A DNA stretch of 64,000 nucleotides from Gaertneriomyces semiglobifer (GCA_025558075.1 JAHLKF010000001.1:310001-374000), one strand, 5' to 3'. Positions 12,401 through 23,245 are shown, counted from the stretch's first letter. Numbers and translations: made by a program. The notes: generated from the letters alone by a model not told the origin.

Positions 12401-12976
12401 AGGCGTTCTTCGGACTCGCAAGCTTTGGCGGCGTCTCGGGCGAGGGGCACCATGTATTCGTGCCCCAAATATCTCTGAGAAGCGCATATCTTCATAGCCG
12501 GGAAATATTTCTAGTAGCTTTTCTCGATCATACACAACTTTCGGTGCTTCTGTGGCCAGTTTTTGGGTCTTCACGGTATTCTGGTTTGTGGCTGCGGTAT
12601 CCACAGTTGCATCCATATCATAATCTTCATCAAAGTCATCCTCCAGACTTCCTGCGCCTAGTCCCAACCGGCTATCTGACTTTGCAAGTATTGGCGGTTG
12701 AAACGCCGGAAGTGAGATCTCCATAGGTGTATCATCTGCATCTGCATCTGCAAGTTCCTCAATATTCGAGTAATCCTCAGCACCATCTGCTGCTCGCACA
12801 CCCTCGGTGTCTCCCAGCCCGACATCCGAGCTATCATCCAGGCCAATACCTCCTAATATTCTTGACAAGTATCCATTCTCATCGGCAAGTCCTTCCCGAA
12901 GTTCATCGTCCAGTAGGTCTGCATCAAGTCTACCAGACTCGTCAACGTTTCCAAAGAGGAAGCTCGATGTGTTCAT
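9427..12976 (-). CDS. TAF1: TFIID subunit TAF1 with one C-terminal bromodomain
   Basis: Five exons: 12976-11891, 11813-11214, 11156-10767, 10699-9958, 9878-9427 (1089 aa). TAF1 is the largest TFIID scaffold. An acidic N-terminal region opening with FLFGNVDESG resembles the TBP-binding segment. A DUF3591 core spans roughly residues 160-700, with blocks such as WESHVLWDE, FHRPAVRVLPGEEIRFSR and GLGEEENEEEE. A charged coiled region follows, then a bromodomain at about 960-1070 (IPDYYVFSKPVP, then the helix FLEDFELIESNSRLYNG with the conserved Asn). I see no zinc knuckle of the metazoan type. Yeast Taf1 has no bromodomain and relies on Bdf1; this protein keeps a single copy. All five exons join in frame. 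Confidence 0.92.
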
Positions 12977-13183
12977 TACTTCCTTCTCCGCTGGCTCGCA
13001 CCCCTTTTAATCGCACAGCTATTAAAAAACAGAAGATATGGTCCAATATTCAAGGTTTGTCAAAAATCGTAGTCAAGTGCGCGAGTTTCCCAAAGTCCAG
13101 TCTGCTCAACAAAACCTTGGCTTTATATGACACCGCATTACGACGGGCAGCCGAAAGATGAATGGACAAGAAGAGGAAGCATA

Positions 13184-14040
13184 TCAGGAAATGTCTACGA
13201 CTTCACCTTTAGATGGCTGAGTTGTATTATCGGAATATGCTGCGTCCGGCGGAAACGGCCATCTCGATGAGGGGTGAAAATCTTGCAACGGCGAATAGGG
13301 GTGATTATCTCTCTTCAGTGAAGAGGGTCACAGAAGGATGAACCGTTTGTTGAAGGGATTTGGCCTTGCCCAGTGTTGGTGCATCTAGAAAACCTCGGGT
13401 GTTCTTCAAAATGAGATGAGTCTCAAAACCAGGAAGGAGGATGCTGGCAAAGAGAATATGACGAGCGTTTTCTTTATGGACTCATCCATCGAATTGAGGA
13501 CTGTGCTGCCTTGCATGACCGCTGTGTATACCGCCTCATATGGTTGTTAAATCATTATCCGATTATGATGGTTAGCTAACACCCGTCGGTACGCATCAAG
13601 TAGCTCTGCGTGCCTTCAATATCTGAGAAGAGGAGGAGGCTACCTGTCATTGGGTATCTGGGCCGGCTGAAGACTGCAGTTCACGCAGGACCTCAAAGAT
13701 AGTACGAAGTATGATCCATATTTCTGCCTCCCGCAGACTGCTCAATGCCCACGTTTCAAGGATCGCCGCTCTCTGGCAGAGAATAAAATGCAGCCTGTGA
13801 AACAATATTCAATGGTTTCAGATTCCACCCTTTCCATCTTTCATAATGGGATTGTCTCTTGGTAGCTCGAGCTTTGATCATGTCCGTCTCTACTTTATCC
13901 ACCAACTGTCGTATTGACTCTGGTACTGATGAACCATTCTGATGATGAATACGGCGGATTATGGCGCTTGCCGACCACCTCCCCATTACCACCTTGGCAA
14001 CCCATGGCAGAAGACAAGGCCGATCCACTATGTTCACGGC
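13184..14040 (-). pseudogene. Decayed protein gene, family unknown
   Basis: Five adjacent minus-strand frames each read like ordinary protein but do not join. 14040-13766 is open to PLNIVSQAAFYSLPES. 13765-13644 reads AILETWALSSLREAEIW and ends in a TGA just before a good GTAGCC donor. 13534-13472 reads AVYTAVMQGSTVLNSMDES. 13471-13313 reads ARHILFASILLPGFETHLI. 13310-13184 reads PLQDFHPSSRWPFPPDAAY and ends in TGA. Linking them needs one 109-nt intron (13535-13643), three single-base shifts (about 13765, 13470 and 13310) and read-through of one stop. Neighbouring genes are clean, so I read this as a pseudogene rather than poor sequence. The opposite strand carries a 43-codon ATG frame at 13212-13343, which I consider its mirror. 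No family recognised. Confidence 0.5.
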
Positions 14041-14196
14041 GAGAAACTACCACTTTAAATAAGCCATCGCTGTTGTCAAAGAAGTTAACGCGGTCAACTT
14101 AAACCCGCCCGAACTTTGCGAGAGACTTTTGGAGAGATCTCCATTGCTATTATCATTATTGTTGGAAAGACCCTCTGTCGCTGGACTTTTCCTACC

Positions 14197-15344
14197 ATGT
14201 CCCTAGCCAATAGACGAAGAGTTTTGTCGTTAGCCTCAACTGCGAAAGGTACACTTCAACCGAGCCTGACCATTGGGGCAGAACGCTTGTTCACGACGAC
14301 TGCTTACCTCCTTCGTATTTTTTCACCAGGATCATGCGAAAGACACCTGATGCGTTGCCATCCGGCCGGCGGTCGACGTTCAAGCTGTCTCCTCACCGTG
14401 CGTACCCTGTCAAATTCGCCGTCAGAAACATCTGAGCGTCCCGAAACTGCTGCGACTACTTCTTCAAGTTCGCTTGCTACTTCCCAGCCGAAACCTTTGC
14501 CAACCATTCCGCCAATTTCTTCTATCGCAATGGAGTCTTCCACATCATCGCTGTCGGGAGCGTCTGGAACCTCAGCGCCGACTGGAACCACCTTTAATAC
14601 ACATAGATACTCCCAGATGCTTCAAGCGGAAGGGTTTACTGAAGCTCAGGCTGATGCTGTGTTGGGATTGGTCACAGAGGCTGTATCAGAAAGGTTTGGC
14701 ATTGCTGACTGCTTTTTCGTTCTGTTCTGGGGGGTTGTACCATTGATCCATTGTCACGCATAGTATGGAGAATGTCCTAAAGGCCATGGTCACGAAACGA
14801 GAACAAACAGAAGAGCTACAAGATGCTGAATCCGATTTTGCCCAGTTACGGTCAGAGATAAACACGCTGGAAAAGAGAGACTTTGCTGTGCTTCGTGGTG
14901 AGCTTGAGCGGATAGGTGAGGATGTTCGGCGCATGAAGGATGGCATTAGAGAGGAGATATCACGGGTTCACGGAGGCGTCCGTCTCGACATCAACCTGGA
15001 AAAGGCGCGCATGCAAGACGAAGCAGGATCCCTGGTAGATATGGTGGTGAAGGCGGAAGCCAGGATAGACGACGAGATAAACGCTTTGACCAAACGGATG
15101 ATTGAAATTCGCGACGGAACAAAAGCATGGCTCAGACGTGAGTTCTCTGGTTCAACGTGAAGGGGTAGACAAAAAGGCTCACGTCATCCTGACTTTTCAG
15201 AATCTGTTTTCATTATCTTCGGAGCTTTCTGCGGTAGGTATAGCACCTTTTGCAGGCCTTTTCGTCAGATAACTAAGCTGGAATTCCACCACAGCATACA
15301 AGTTTCTATCGACATATCAAAATAGCAAGACCGTTAAGCGCTAA
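14197..15344 (+). CDS. FMP32: DUF1640 / FMP32-CCDC90 family mitochondrial coiled-coil protein
   Basis: Four exons: 14197-14693, 14764-15137, 15201-15233, 15295-15344 (317 aa). The N-terminus (MSLANRRRVLSLAST) is basic and hydroxylated like a mitochondrial presequence, followed by a Ser/Thr/Pro-rich stretch. The family core starts at FNTHRYSQMLQAEGFTEAQ, about residue 134, and runs into a long coiled coil. A C-terminal hydrophobic helix (VFIIFGAFCAYKFL) sits just before the end, as in MCUR1/CCDC90B and yeast Fmp32, inner-membrane proteins linked to calcium uniporter regulation and cytochrome oxidase assembly. The two tiny last exons are supported by recovering exactly that helix. The assignment to the FMP32 rather than the MCUR1 branch is inference. 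Confidence 0.85.
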
Positions 15345-15499
15345 TCCTGTGTACATACTATGCATGCTCTCAAAATACAGGTGTTCCGTCGGACGGATAG
15401 GTCGTGAATTGTCCGCAATTAACGCGCGTGGTGGGCACGATCCCAATGTGGGGGCGAACATAGAGGGTAGTTTTCGGTTTTCTAAGAGACTGCCGCTCA

Positions 15500-15819
15500 T
15501 CATACTGAGGCGAAATGCCACCGGAGCAGATTCATGGTCACTAGAGGCGGCAGCATCAGTATGACACAGGCGGATACCACGAGGAGCTGCACATACCATA
15601 TCTGCCCAGCATTTTCGCAAGCATTGGCAATAAGACCGGCACCAGTAATATTGCTAACTTTCCCGAATCAAGTTCGTCAGAATCTGACTCTTCCTCGGAG
15701 TCATACTCATCTATCGGGATAGGAGGCAGATCGGCAGCTGACATCTGGGTATCCGCGTTGTGCGGGCCATGGGACCGCAACCGCTCCGAAAGACTATCTT
15801 GTGGAAGAAGCGTAGCCAT
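15500..15819 (-). CDS. Small single-pass protein, MIM2-like candidate
   Basis: Two exons, 15819-15597 and 15540-15500, joined across a 56-nt intron, give 87 aa. The first half is acidic and serine-rich (YDSEEESDSDELDSG). One hydrophobic helix follows (LAILLVPVLLPMLAKMLGRY), then a short basic/aromatic tail (NLLRWHF). An acidic cytosolic part, a single helix and a GR motif directly after it is the plan of fungal Mim2, the outer-membrane insertase partner of Mim1, also 87 aa in yeast. Sequence identity cannot be judged by eye, so MIM2 is a suggestion. Unspliced reading would give a slightly different tail with the same helix. Its start lies 195 bp from the start of SEH1, facing the other way. 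Confidence 0.55.
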
Positions 15820-16014
15820 GGCTGGGAATATATCAAAGTGTCGAGAGGCCGCCGTCTGCGGTTTGCTCCCTTGAACGTCGACGTCGTCCTTAAGTGCAAA
15901 GCGTGTGCAGTATTAAGATGACTGTGCCATGCTCCGCTTGGACTTGGACGCAGACCTTGTCCAGTAACGACAACGATGGAAAGCAGGACATGATGAGAGG
16001 ATTCCAGAGTCGAG

Positions 16015-17552
16015 ATGGCTACGTTGGTGGAGACGCAGCGGTTTGCATCTGGGCATGATGATCTAGTTCATGATATTCAATATGACTTCTATGGGAAGCG
16101 ATTTGCGGTAAAGTGCAACAGGCAAAAATCATAACGATGTCGGTAGTACTAAGAACTGATCGTCGAATATACCAGACATGTTCATCGGATCATAAGATTA
16201 AGATTTGGGATTTAGACGACAACACGGGGGAATGGGTGCTGAATGATTCCTGGAAGGTGTGCTGTCTCGCGCCAGTGACTTTTGTGCTGGTGAACCATCT
16301 GACCATGCCCAACAGGCTCACGATGCGTCTGTTCTAAAAGTCATATGGGCTCATCCAGAGTTCGGAAATGTCTTGGCGTCTTGCTCTTTTGATCGCACAG
16401 TAAGAATATGGGAAGAACAGGAACATGGTAATTGAATGTGCTTTTCCGCCCAGAACGTACTCGGTTCCAACAGAGCCTTCCTAGAGGCAAGACAAAGCGG
16501 CCGACGATGGGCTGAGAAAGCTAGATTAGCGGACTCCAAGGCGACCGTCTGGGACGTTGGGTTTGCGCCGAACAATCTGGGCCTACAATTGGTTAGCCTT
16601 TCTCACGCATTTCCAGGATACCAGACGGCATCTGAAACCATCATTTCTTAGGCAAGTGTAAGCGCAGAAGGTTTAGTTCGCATTTACGAAGCCCTTGATG
16701 TCGTCCAGCTGAATCAGTGGACACTGTCGGTACGATACTACTTGTCGCGTTTCTCTCAAAGTGGGGATACTGAGTCGTTACGGGTTGAAAGGAAGAGTTT
16801 GAGATTAGCGGTGCAACGCGAGAGTCAGAGGCAAGGCTCTCTTTAGATTGGTGTTCGTCGCGCTATGTACATCCCATGCTGGTGGTCGGTTGCGGCAAGG
16901 ATAACGTTGCCAAGGTGTGATTTGCAGGAGTGCGTTGATCCTGGTACGCTACTGACGTGGCTGCGTAATAGGTGTTCAGACAAACAGGGTACAAAGACTG
17001 GCGACCGTTTGAGATCTTAGCGGGACATGTAGGAGGTATCAACGATGTCGCTTGGGCTCCAACCGTCGGCCGCAGCTACCACCTGATAGCGACAGCTTGC
17101 AAGGATGGTCACGTTCGAATATTCAAACTTACCGGTGACACACAAGGAGCCTCTACAACGAGCAGTGCCAACGGTTCTGGCTCGGCAGCGACTAGCTATT
17201 TTGCCCCTCCAGCTCCAAGGCTACCCAGTGCCACTCGGCTGGTTGCGTCTGAAGACCAACAGGAACAGCTACCGAATCCCCGATCCTTCAAATTCCGAGT
17301 GGACTGCGTAGCCGACTTTGACGACCATCGGTTGGAGGTACAAAACGTATCGTGGAACATCACTGGGACCATGCTCAGCTCCACCGGCGATGACGGTACT
17401 GTTATGATGTGGCATGGTAGGTGACATTTCGTCGAGTTCGTCGCGCCCTCACTCAATGCTAGCTCCTAGCACCGTGGTTGGATTCTTGGGAACGTGCCGC
17501 TGTGATAACTCAAGGGCAGAAGAATGGAAATATGGAGGTGGAGGGTGTTTAA
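16015..17552 (+). CDS. SEH1: Nucleoporin / SEA-complex WD40 protein Seh1
   Basis: Eight exons: 16015-16107, 16176-16256, 16316-16427, 16485-16591, 16652-16729, 16792-16914, 16972-17416, 17470-17552 (373 aa). Seh1 is a six-bladed open propeller in the nuclear pore Y-complex and in the SEA/GATOR2 complex that controls TORC1. Blades are visible as [78 protein letters not shown] and [22 protein letters not shown]. The phrase SWNITGT is characteristic of Seh1. In intron 4 an acceptor 26 nt from the donor breaks the frame; the acceptor at 16484 (57-nt intron) keeps it. Seven short introns in about 1.5 kb make this one of the most fragmented genes here. Confidence 0.93.
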
Positions 17553-17807
17553 TATTCCACCCCTTTTTGCAGTTGTTCTTGTCCTCGTGCAACCATTAGC
17601 ATCTGCAGTTAGATCCTCCATTGCTGACTGAAACACTGCGAGCGTAAAAAGAATGCTCACAGCATTTTATAACGTTAAATATGCCATGTTTGATGGCCGT
17701 TATTGACCGCGGCCTTGGCGGGAGCAGAACGCGCAGTGGCGGCATCTGCGAATTGAATTCCATGCAAAACTACTTCATAGACATGTCGTATTCTCTTAAA
17801 CGCCAGC

Positions 17808-19246
17808 ATGCTTCGTCCTCTTGGGTGTCTCGAGCTGTATGAGCTCACTCGCTCCATAGCAGATCCACCGTTCTACGGAAATGTCTTCGAATGCGTGCAT
17901 GTTCAGGCGACATTAAAGAGTGTTGACTTCATTGAGGAAGTGAAGCATGGCTTATCTCGCCTCGTTCAGCGCTACCCAACCCTGCTTACTACCGTATCCG
18001 AACCCCTCTCATCGAAACCGTACTGGGCATGGTTGGAAGAAGTGAGCTGGAGCGCAATTCTGCGCCAGGTGACTCTGCCTACATTTGATCGCCAAGACGT
18101 CGATGCGTTCGTGGCGCACGAACTGGACGATGCGATTGACCCTAGAGTTGGGGGTCCCCTGTGGAGGGTGATAGTCGCTGTAACTGATAAGCTCTCTTCG
18201 GAATGGATATTGGCAGTCAGCTTCAACCATTGCATTATGGATGGCTCGGCAGGCAGGCAATTGTACGTAGGTCCGATGACCGTAATCGTATGTTTCTTAG
18301 CCTTTGCTAATCAGCGTTGTTGCTGATGTGTAGCCTTACTGCGCTCGTTGATGCTATGAATGAGGTGGAGACGCTGGAACCATCACCTGCTGGTTTGTCC
18401 ATTATGAGCCGTCCAAGTACGATTCCCCTCGCCTTTGAGGATCGCTGCTCGATCAAAGCTACTTTCTGGAAAGTGCTACCGTATTTGCTACCATCTTTTA
18501 GTACGCCCACGTACTGGGCAGGGGTAAATCCGTGTGTGCACAAAAAGCAACGTAGCGTGGTAAGGACTTTATCTGTACCGCTCAAGGACGTGGTCGAAGC
18601 AAGCAAGAGGGAAAAGACAACTGTCCACGCGGTGCTGCACACTTTTGCGGCAAGAACACTGAGTGCTATGCTCGGCCCCGGCACGAAACTCGTCCTGACT
18701 ACGCCCATCAATCCGCGTCGGTTTTGTGATAAGCCCGGAGCTGGAATGGACCTTGAAAACGAGCTGGGTAATGCGTTTGCAGCGTATCATTACGACTACG
18801 AAACGCTCGACCTTGACGAGTGTGATGCTACTTTTTGGCCACAAGCGCGATCTTTTCGGTCGGCTCTCGACGAGAAGATTCCAAAGTCGGTACTGGAAGT
18901 GACCATGCTCAGTTATCTTCGATATCCCAAAGACATGATTGCATTCTACCTTTCAAAGCTGAAGAAGCTGCCTCAAGGAAGAAGCGAAAGTGCCCAGATG
19001 TCCAACGTCGGCAAATTTTCACCGAAAGACTACGTCAGCCCAAAGCTCACAATGAAGCGAGCATGGTTTGCACAAAGCCCTCTGCTGAGTGGGCCAGCGA
19101 TTTCCATGAATGTCTGTTCCGCTGGAGACGTTATCCATATCTGCCTGGTGTCCGAAGAGACCACTTTGGGGGATTCTTGTGCATTCTTAAAGTCATTTGA
19201 CGATAGATGGCAGGAGGGTATTCACAAAGTCCTTGTCAATTCATAA
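17808..19246 (+). CDS. HxxxD-motif acyltransferase, alcohol acetyltransferase-like
   Basis: Two exons, 17808-18262 and 18334-19246 (455 aa). The catalytic motif NHCIMDGSAG (H-x3-D-G) is at residues 142-151. A strand-rich N-terminal half precedes it (LERPL-type start, FIEEVKHGLSRLVQRYPTLL). The second half carries LTTPINPRRFC and a late tunnel segment, as in the condensation/AATase fold. Yeast Atf1-like enzymes of this fold transfer acetyl groups to alcohols or sterols; mycobacterial PapA-type proteins share it. The substrate cannot be read from sequence. No signal peptide or membrane helix is seen. It stands alone: no polyketide, peptide synthetase or P450 gene is next to it, so a metabolite cluster is not supported. 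Confidence 0.75.
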
Positions 19247-19472
19247 TCGTACTTCGTCGTTTGATATGGATGACTGCGTGACGAAACCCGAAGCGCCTGC
19301 GATGTGACACTGCAAAGCGCGTGTACAATAGAAATTTGGAGCGTGACAAGTGCAAATAAAGCTTAGACAATGAATGCTAAACGTACAACCTGAAAATGCT
19401 GGTCGGATTCTAAAATTGAGAGCACGGAGAAGCGGAAGGCACAGGGAGGTACCGTCACGGCAAGAAGAGAGA

Positions 19473-19529
19473 CAGGGAGACGGGTGATGATCAGGGAGAC
19501 GGGTGATGATCAGGGAGATGGGTGATGCT
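19473..19529 (+). repeat. Three-copy 19-nt tandem repeat
   Basis: Two perfect copies of the unit CAGGGAGACGGGTGATGAT at 19473-19491 and 19492-19510, then a third copy at 19511-19529 with two changes. It lies beside a plus-strand open tail (to 19640) rich in Asp, Glu and Lys that ends RRSKKAKSST and looks like the C-terminus of a lost or unseen protein. Confidence 0.8.
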
Positions 19530-19769
19530 GAGAATGATGCTGACGAGGATGATGATGAAGGTGCTGGCCCCTCGGATTCCAAAGGGAAAGGCGAACAGAA
19601 GGATACACGCAGATCAAAAAAGGCGAAATCATCTACCTAAAAGGAAGGAGTGAATGATTCCGATTTGGGCATCCTGACCCCGGACATGTTTAGGTGTTAC
19701 ATTTTCAATCATGACAAAAGTTTCAGTTCACGTACCATTTGTTTTGAGTGGATGCAGTTAATGGGCTTC

Positions 19770-20687
19770 TCATTTTGAACAGGTCGGACATTGGTCGATC
19801 CATTGCTTAATGACCTTGAACAGGCCGCGGGTATAATGACGGTCACAAAACTTGTTCCAAGTTGGAGTCACTGAAGTATGATTGCCGTGGTAGTCAAGAT
19901 GGGCTTCAAAAAATGCTCGTACAATCTAATTCGGACATAATGCCATCAGCCACAGCTGTCAAGGATATTAGACCCAGGTTGCCCTTACACACCTCTTCAA
20001 TAGCTCTAAATTTGACCTTGCCGGTGACTGTGTGATGAAGCCTGTCTCCGACAAGAGTGAATTGCATGGCTCGACGGCGAGCAGTGTTTTGTTGGTTCTT
20101 GTCATAGTTGTACGGGTACCGTTTGCTGCAGTCCTCCGCAAGGTGGTATTGGCTCACTTCCTTGAACTTTTTCATGTACGCCTTCATGGCGCTCCATTCC
20201 CGATCCATCACCTCCAGTACCATGTCACCTTCCTCGGGTAGCACGCTAGCGGCTGTTTTAGATGACTCTGCGGGCATTTTCGCAGTTTTAGATTTATCGG
20301 TGTCGCCCCAGACCACGTAAGTTCTCTCATGCCGCAAGGCTGGGGTCCATCTGAAGTAATGCGGCACAAGTTTCCAGATCTCATCCTTGTGTTCGGGTTT
20401 TTCCCACATGCATATAGTGTTTTCTAGGTACCCATAAATATCTCCCAACACCCGCCTTGCTGCGTTCGAGGCCTGGAGCCAGCTTTCATTCCTATCGTCA
20501 ATGTTCAGAAATCTGCAGTCATAGTTTGCACCGTTGATAATTCGCATTGTAGGTTGTTGAAATGCGGGACTGTGGTAAATGCCTCTGCAAGTGCCACGAC
20601 AAAGTGGGGTGGCATGTACGATGTGTGGGCATCGAAGGTGTAAGCAGTTTTTGGGGCCATTTGTTGATTCTCAACGTTCAACAGCAT
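19770..20687 (-). mobile_element. Broken integrase-like relic with H2C2 zinc-binding domain
   Basis: Three minus-strand frames in series. 20687-20550 opens with an ATG and reads YTFDAHTSYMPPHFVVALAE. 20547-19906 is a 213-codon frame containing ARRRAMQFTLVGDRLHHT, typical of the strand pair before an integrase zinc finger. 19920-19770 reads AHLDYHGNH and later QWIDQCPTCSK, the His-x3-His and Cys-x2-Cys of the H2C2 integrase finger. One-base shifts near 20545 and 19915 separate them, and nothing resembling a DDE catalytic core follows the CPTC. This combination is known from retroelement and KRBA2-type integrase-derived proteins. I read it as a dead fragment of such an element. No LTRs or terminal repeats are visible. 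Confidence 0.6.
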
Positions 20688-20699
20688 GTGATGGGAAAG

Positions 20700-21879
20700 T
20701 TATGGTAACTGCGACAGGACTTGCAGTATTAGATGCAAGTCTGCTGTGCAATGACCCCCAAGGGGAAATAGCGTTTAGCTCTCAGGGGCTTCAAGGCTCA
20801 AGGGGGTTCAGTTACAGTGGGAACGACTTACAGTAAGTCAAGATAGACTGTTATAATAGAATAATAGTCAAGATATAGTCGGTGAGCTTGGGGCAGGTAC
20901 CTACCGGAATCTCGGTGTCCCTTAGTTGGTTGCGTCTGGATTTACTGATGCTGTTATTTTTGCAGAACAAGAGGAACATTGTTCACTGAAAACGGTAGCT
21001 AGTGTAGAGGTCATCCACAAATGGATGGGAAAATGTATTTAGCGAACGCTATGCAGCCCATAACGATCACACACGAGGATTCCAACCTCCGCAGTCCCAC
21101 GATTGATTTACAAACTTCATCGAGGAAGGAGCCGGGCAGGGTACATGCGACAATTGTTCGGCCGTCAGAAGGAACCATTCGTCACGCACGTTGGGCCGTG
21201 TGCACCATTTTGTGCAGCACTACGAAGTGATCGCCCTACCCGCCCGTGCGAGACACCACGCAAGTCAACACTGGTTGTCCGGAAGATGGGAAGTTTACCT
21301 TTCACCAGAGGACGCTGACATAGTGCGTATTGTTAGCTGTACAGCTAATCATGCGCACTGTATCACGCGCAAGGCGATGCTGAAGACATTAGCCCACTTT
21401 GCCTTCCGTGAAGGGTTGTTCGCCAAGGCGTTGGCAGACCCATACGAAGTCAAAGATGCCGTTGTACTGCCGAGGAATCACCGCGCTAAACAATGCCCGT
21501 TCTATGACTTTTGCGCATCACAAGATCGGCAGCCAGAAGATGTTCACATGCGAGCTCTGTGACTTCAGCGGTGGGCGGACATTGCTTTTAGAAGTACTCT
21601 GCGTTGCACCCATAAAGAAAGCTGTACATTCTTCCAAATGATAAAAATGACTTTAGTTGTCAATAAATACAATATTCAAGCTGAACATGTGTGAATTATT
21701 TTCACGTCGACAATGGTGGCAATACAACTCTTTCTTGGCCCTGCTCGTGATGGCGATGCCGTGTGCGGCTGTCATGAGCTTGGGCGGTGAGCTGTATGCA
21801 CATCTGGTTCCATATTTTCTTCAACCTGTTCCGAAAAGTTAGGATCCTGGAACACCGCCATGTGGAAGAGTCAGCAAAT
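20700..21879. other. Gene-poor stretch, possible second transposon remnant
   Basis: Plus-strand frames at 21021-21230 and 21191-21562 run end to end with a register change (GRVHHFVQHYEVIALPARA, then ALADPYEVKDAVV). They could be pieces of a degraded transposon protein, but no motif is decisive. Nothing else is recognisable. The stretch continues the relic to its left, so 19.25-21.88 kb is best seen as one repeat-derived island. Confidence 0.3.
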
Positions 21880-23091
21880 TTACCTGGCATTCTGCATCTT
21901 GGCGATGTCGCACTTGCGCTGCCATGTCTTTAGTCGCTTTGTCAAATCAAGCTGCTGGGCCTTGATCGATACGTACTCCATAACCTAGGCACGCATCAGT
22001 AAGAACGGCTCCATGAGAATTGACTGCGAAGGACCCACATCTGGCACCCGGTAGTCTTCCATTTGCGTTCGTATTTTTACGTTCACTCTTTCCGCATTCT
22101 GCCGTTCCTTCTCGACCAACTGTCGTTCCGCTTCAAGCTTGATCAACATATCCTGCCGAGAGGCGATCTCGCGACGCAATCTAGTACTCTCTTCCACAAG
22201 GCTATTCAGTTTTCTCTTGTGCCAGTTCAGCACGCTCTGCGTATTTCCAGCAGTCATCTTCAATTTGAGCAACTCCTCATTTCGCTCCTCTATTTTCGCA
22301 AGATACTGTTTATTTTCAATTTGGAGCTGATCGAAATCAATCGCATGAAGAACTTCTCCCATTTCTTCCTTTTGCTTTAGTTGGAGAATCAGTTTGTTCT
22401 TCTGTGCTTTGAGCGTCGCATTCTTCAGACGAGTCTTCTTTATGAAAGCATCTTTCGCCTTGATCCGCTCGTCACACCACCTCACCCATCTTTCGGCAAT
22501 GACCTTTCCAGTGCGTTCGTTTATCGCCCCTTGAACAATATCCCTTCGGAACTCATATCCTGCCTTTTTGATCTCCGCAATGCGAATATCAATCTCTTCA
22601 ATCTCGGCACGGTAATTGTCTAAAGCCCGGTTCCACTCCTCCTTCTGATTTTCAATCTCATCACGCAACTCTTCAAGCTCTCTTGTAGCAATCTCTGATT
22701 TTTGGTCCGGGGTCAGGAGTATGGGAGCATGATGTGTGACAGTTGTTTGGTTCTTGCGGCGGCGTCGTGTTTGTTGGTTGGCTGCAGCTGTCGTTGGTGT
22801 CTGCGGGAGCCGGTTTGCATCAAGTTCGGTATCGTTCTGCTTGTGAGTACCATCGGCGCTTTTGACAGTTCCGCTTGCATCTGTGCCTGCTCGATTGAGA
22901 AAGCTCTCGAATAAGCCGTTTTCGGATTCGAGGAATTTGTTCTTTTTGACCAGTTCTTCATACAGTTTGATTAAACTGGTATCAGAGTACTGATCGAAAG
23001 TATCTGAATCGTCAGTAACCGGAGGCACAGACGTGCCTCCAGTTGTCGGCGGTGGTTTTGGCCTATCATTGGATGTCAGTGGTTCCGCCAT
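21880..23091 (-). CDS. CFAP263: CCDC113/CFAP263-type axonemal coiled-coil protein
   Basis: Two exons, 23091-22039 and 21984-21880 (385 aa). After a low-complexity N-terminus the protein is almost entirely coiled coil and carries the DUF4201 signature of CCDC113: RDIVQGAINERTGKVIAE, then LKQKEEMGEVLHAIDFDQL and KLKMTAGNTQSVLNWHKRKL. The 35-codon second exon adds the conserved tail (DVMEYVSIKAQQLDLTKRL, then TWQRKCDIAKMQ), which supports the 54-nt intron 21985-22038. CCDC113 works with CCDC96 in the ciliary axoneme near the base of radial spoke 3. Non-flagellated fungi have no use for it, so it is the strongest sign here of a zoospore-forming organism. Confidence 0.9.
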
Positions 23092-23245
23092 TCGAAAAGC
23101 TTCATCTCAAGTGTTCCGTCAAAGATGCAGCAGCCTGAGGCGTTGCGCGCTTTTGGGTCGGAGTAGTTATGTAAGCAGGAACTGGGAAATATGTCCGACA
23201 AAACACACATATCACAGCAACAATGAATTTATATATACGATCTAC

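Noticed and set aside
13212..13343. Plus-strand 43-codon gene (MAELYYRNMLRP)
   Set aside because: The minus strand over the same bases continues into adjoining protein-like frames over more than 800 bp, so this is more likely the mirror of the decayed gene.
16428..16453. 26-nt intron in SEH1
   Set aside because: The acceptor at 16453 is close to the donor but breaks the frame; the acceptor at 16484 (57 nt) keeps the frame and the normal intron size.
17808..19246. Secondary-metabolite cluster around the acyltransferase
   Set aside because: Neighbours are a nucleoporin gene and a transposon relic; no polyketide, peptide synthetase, P450 or regulator gene is present.
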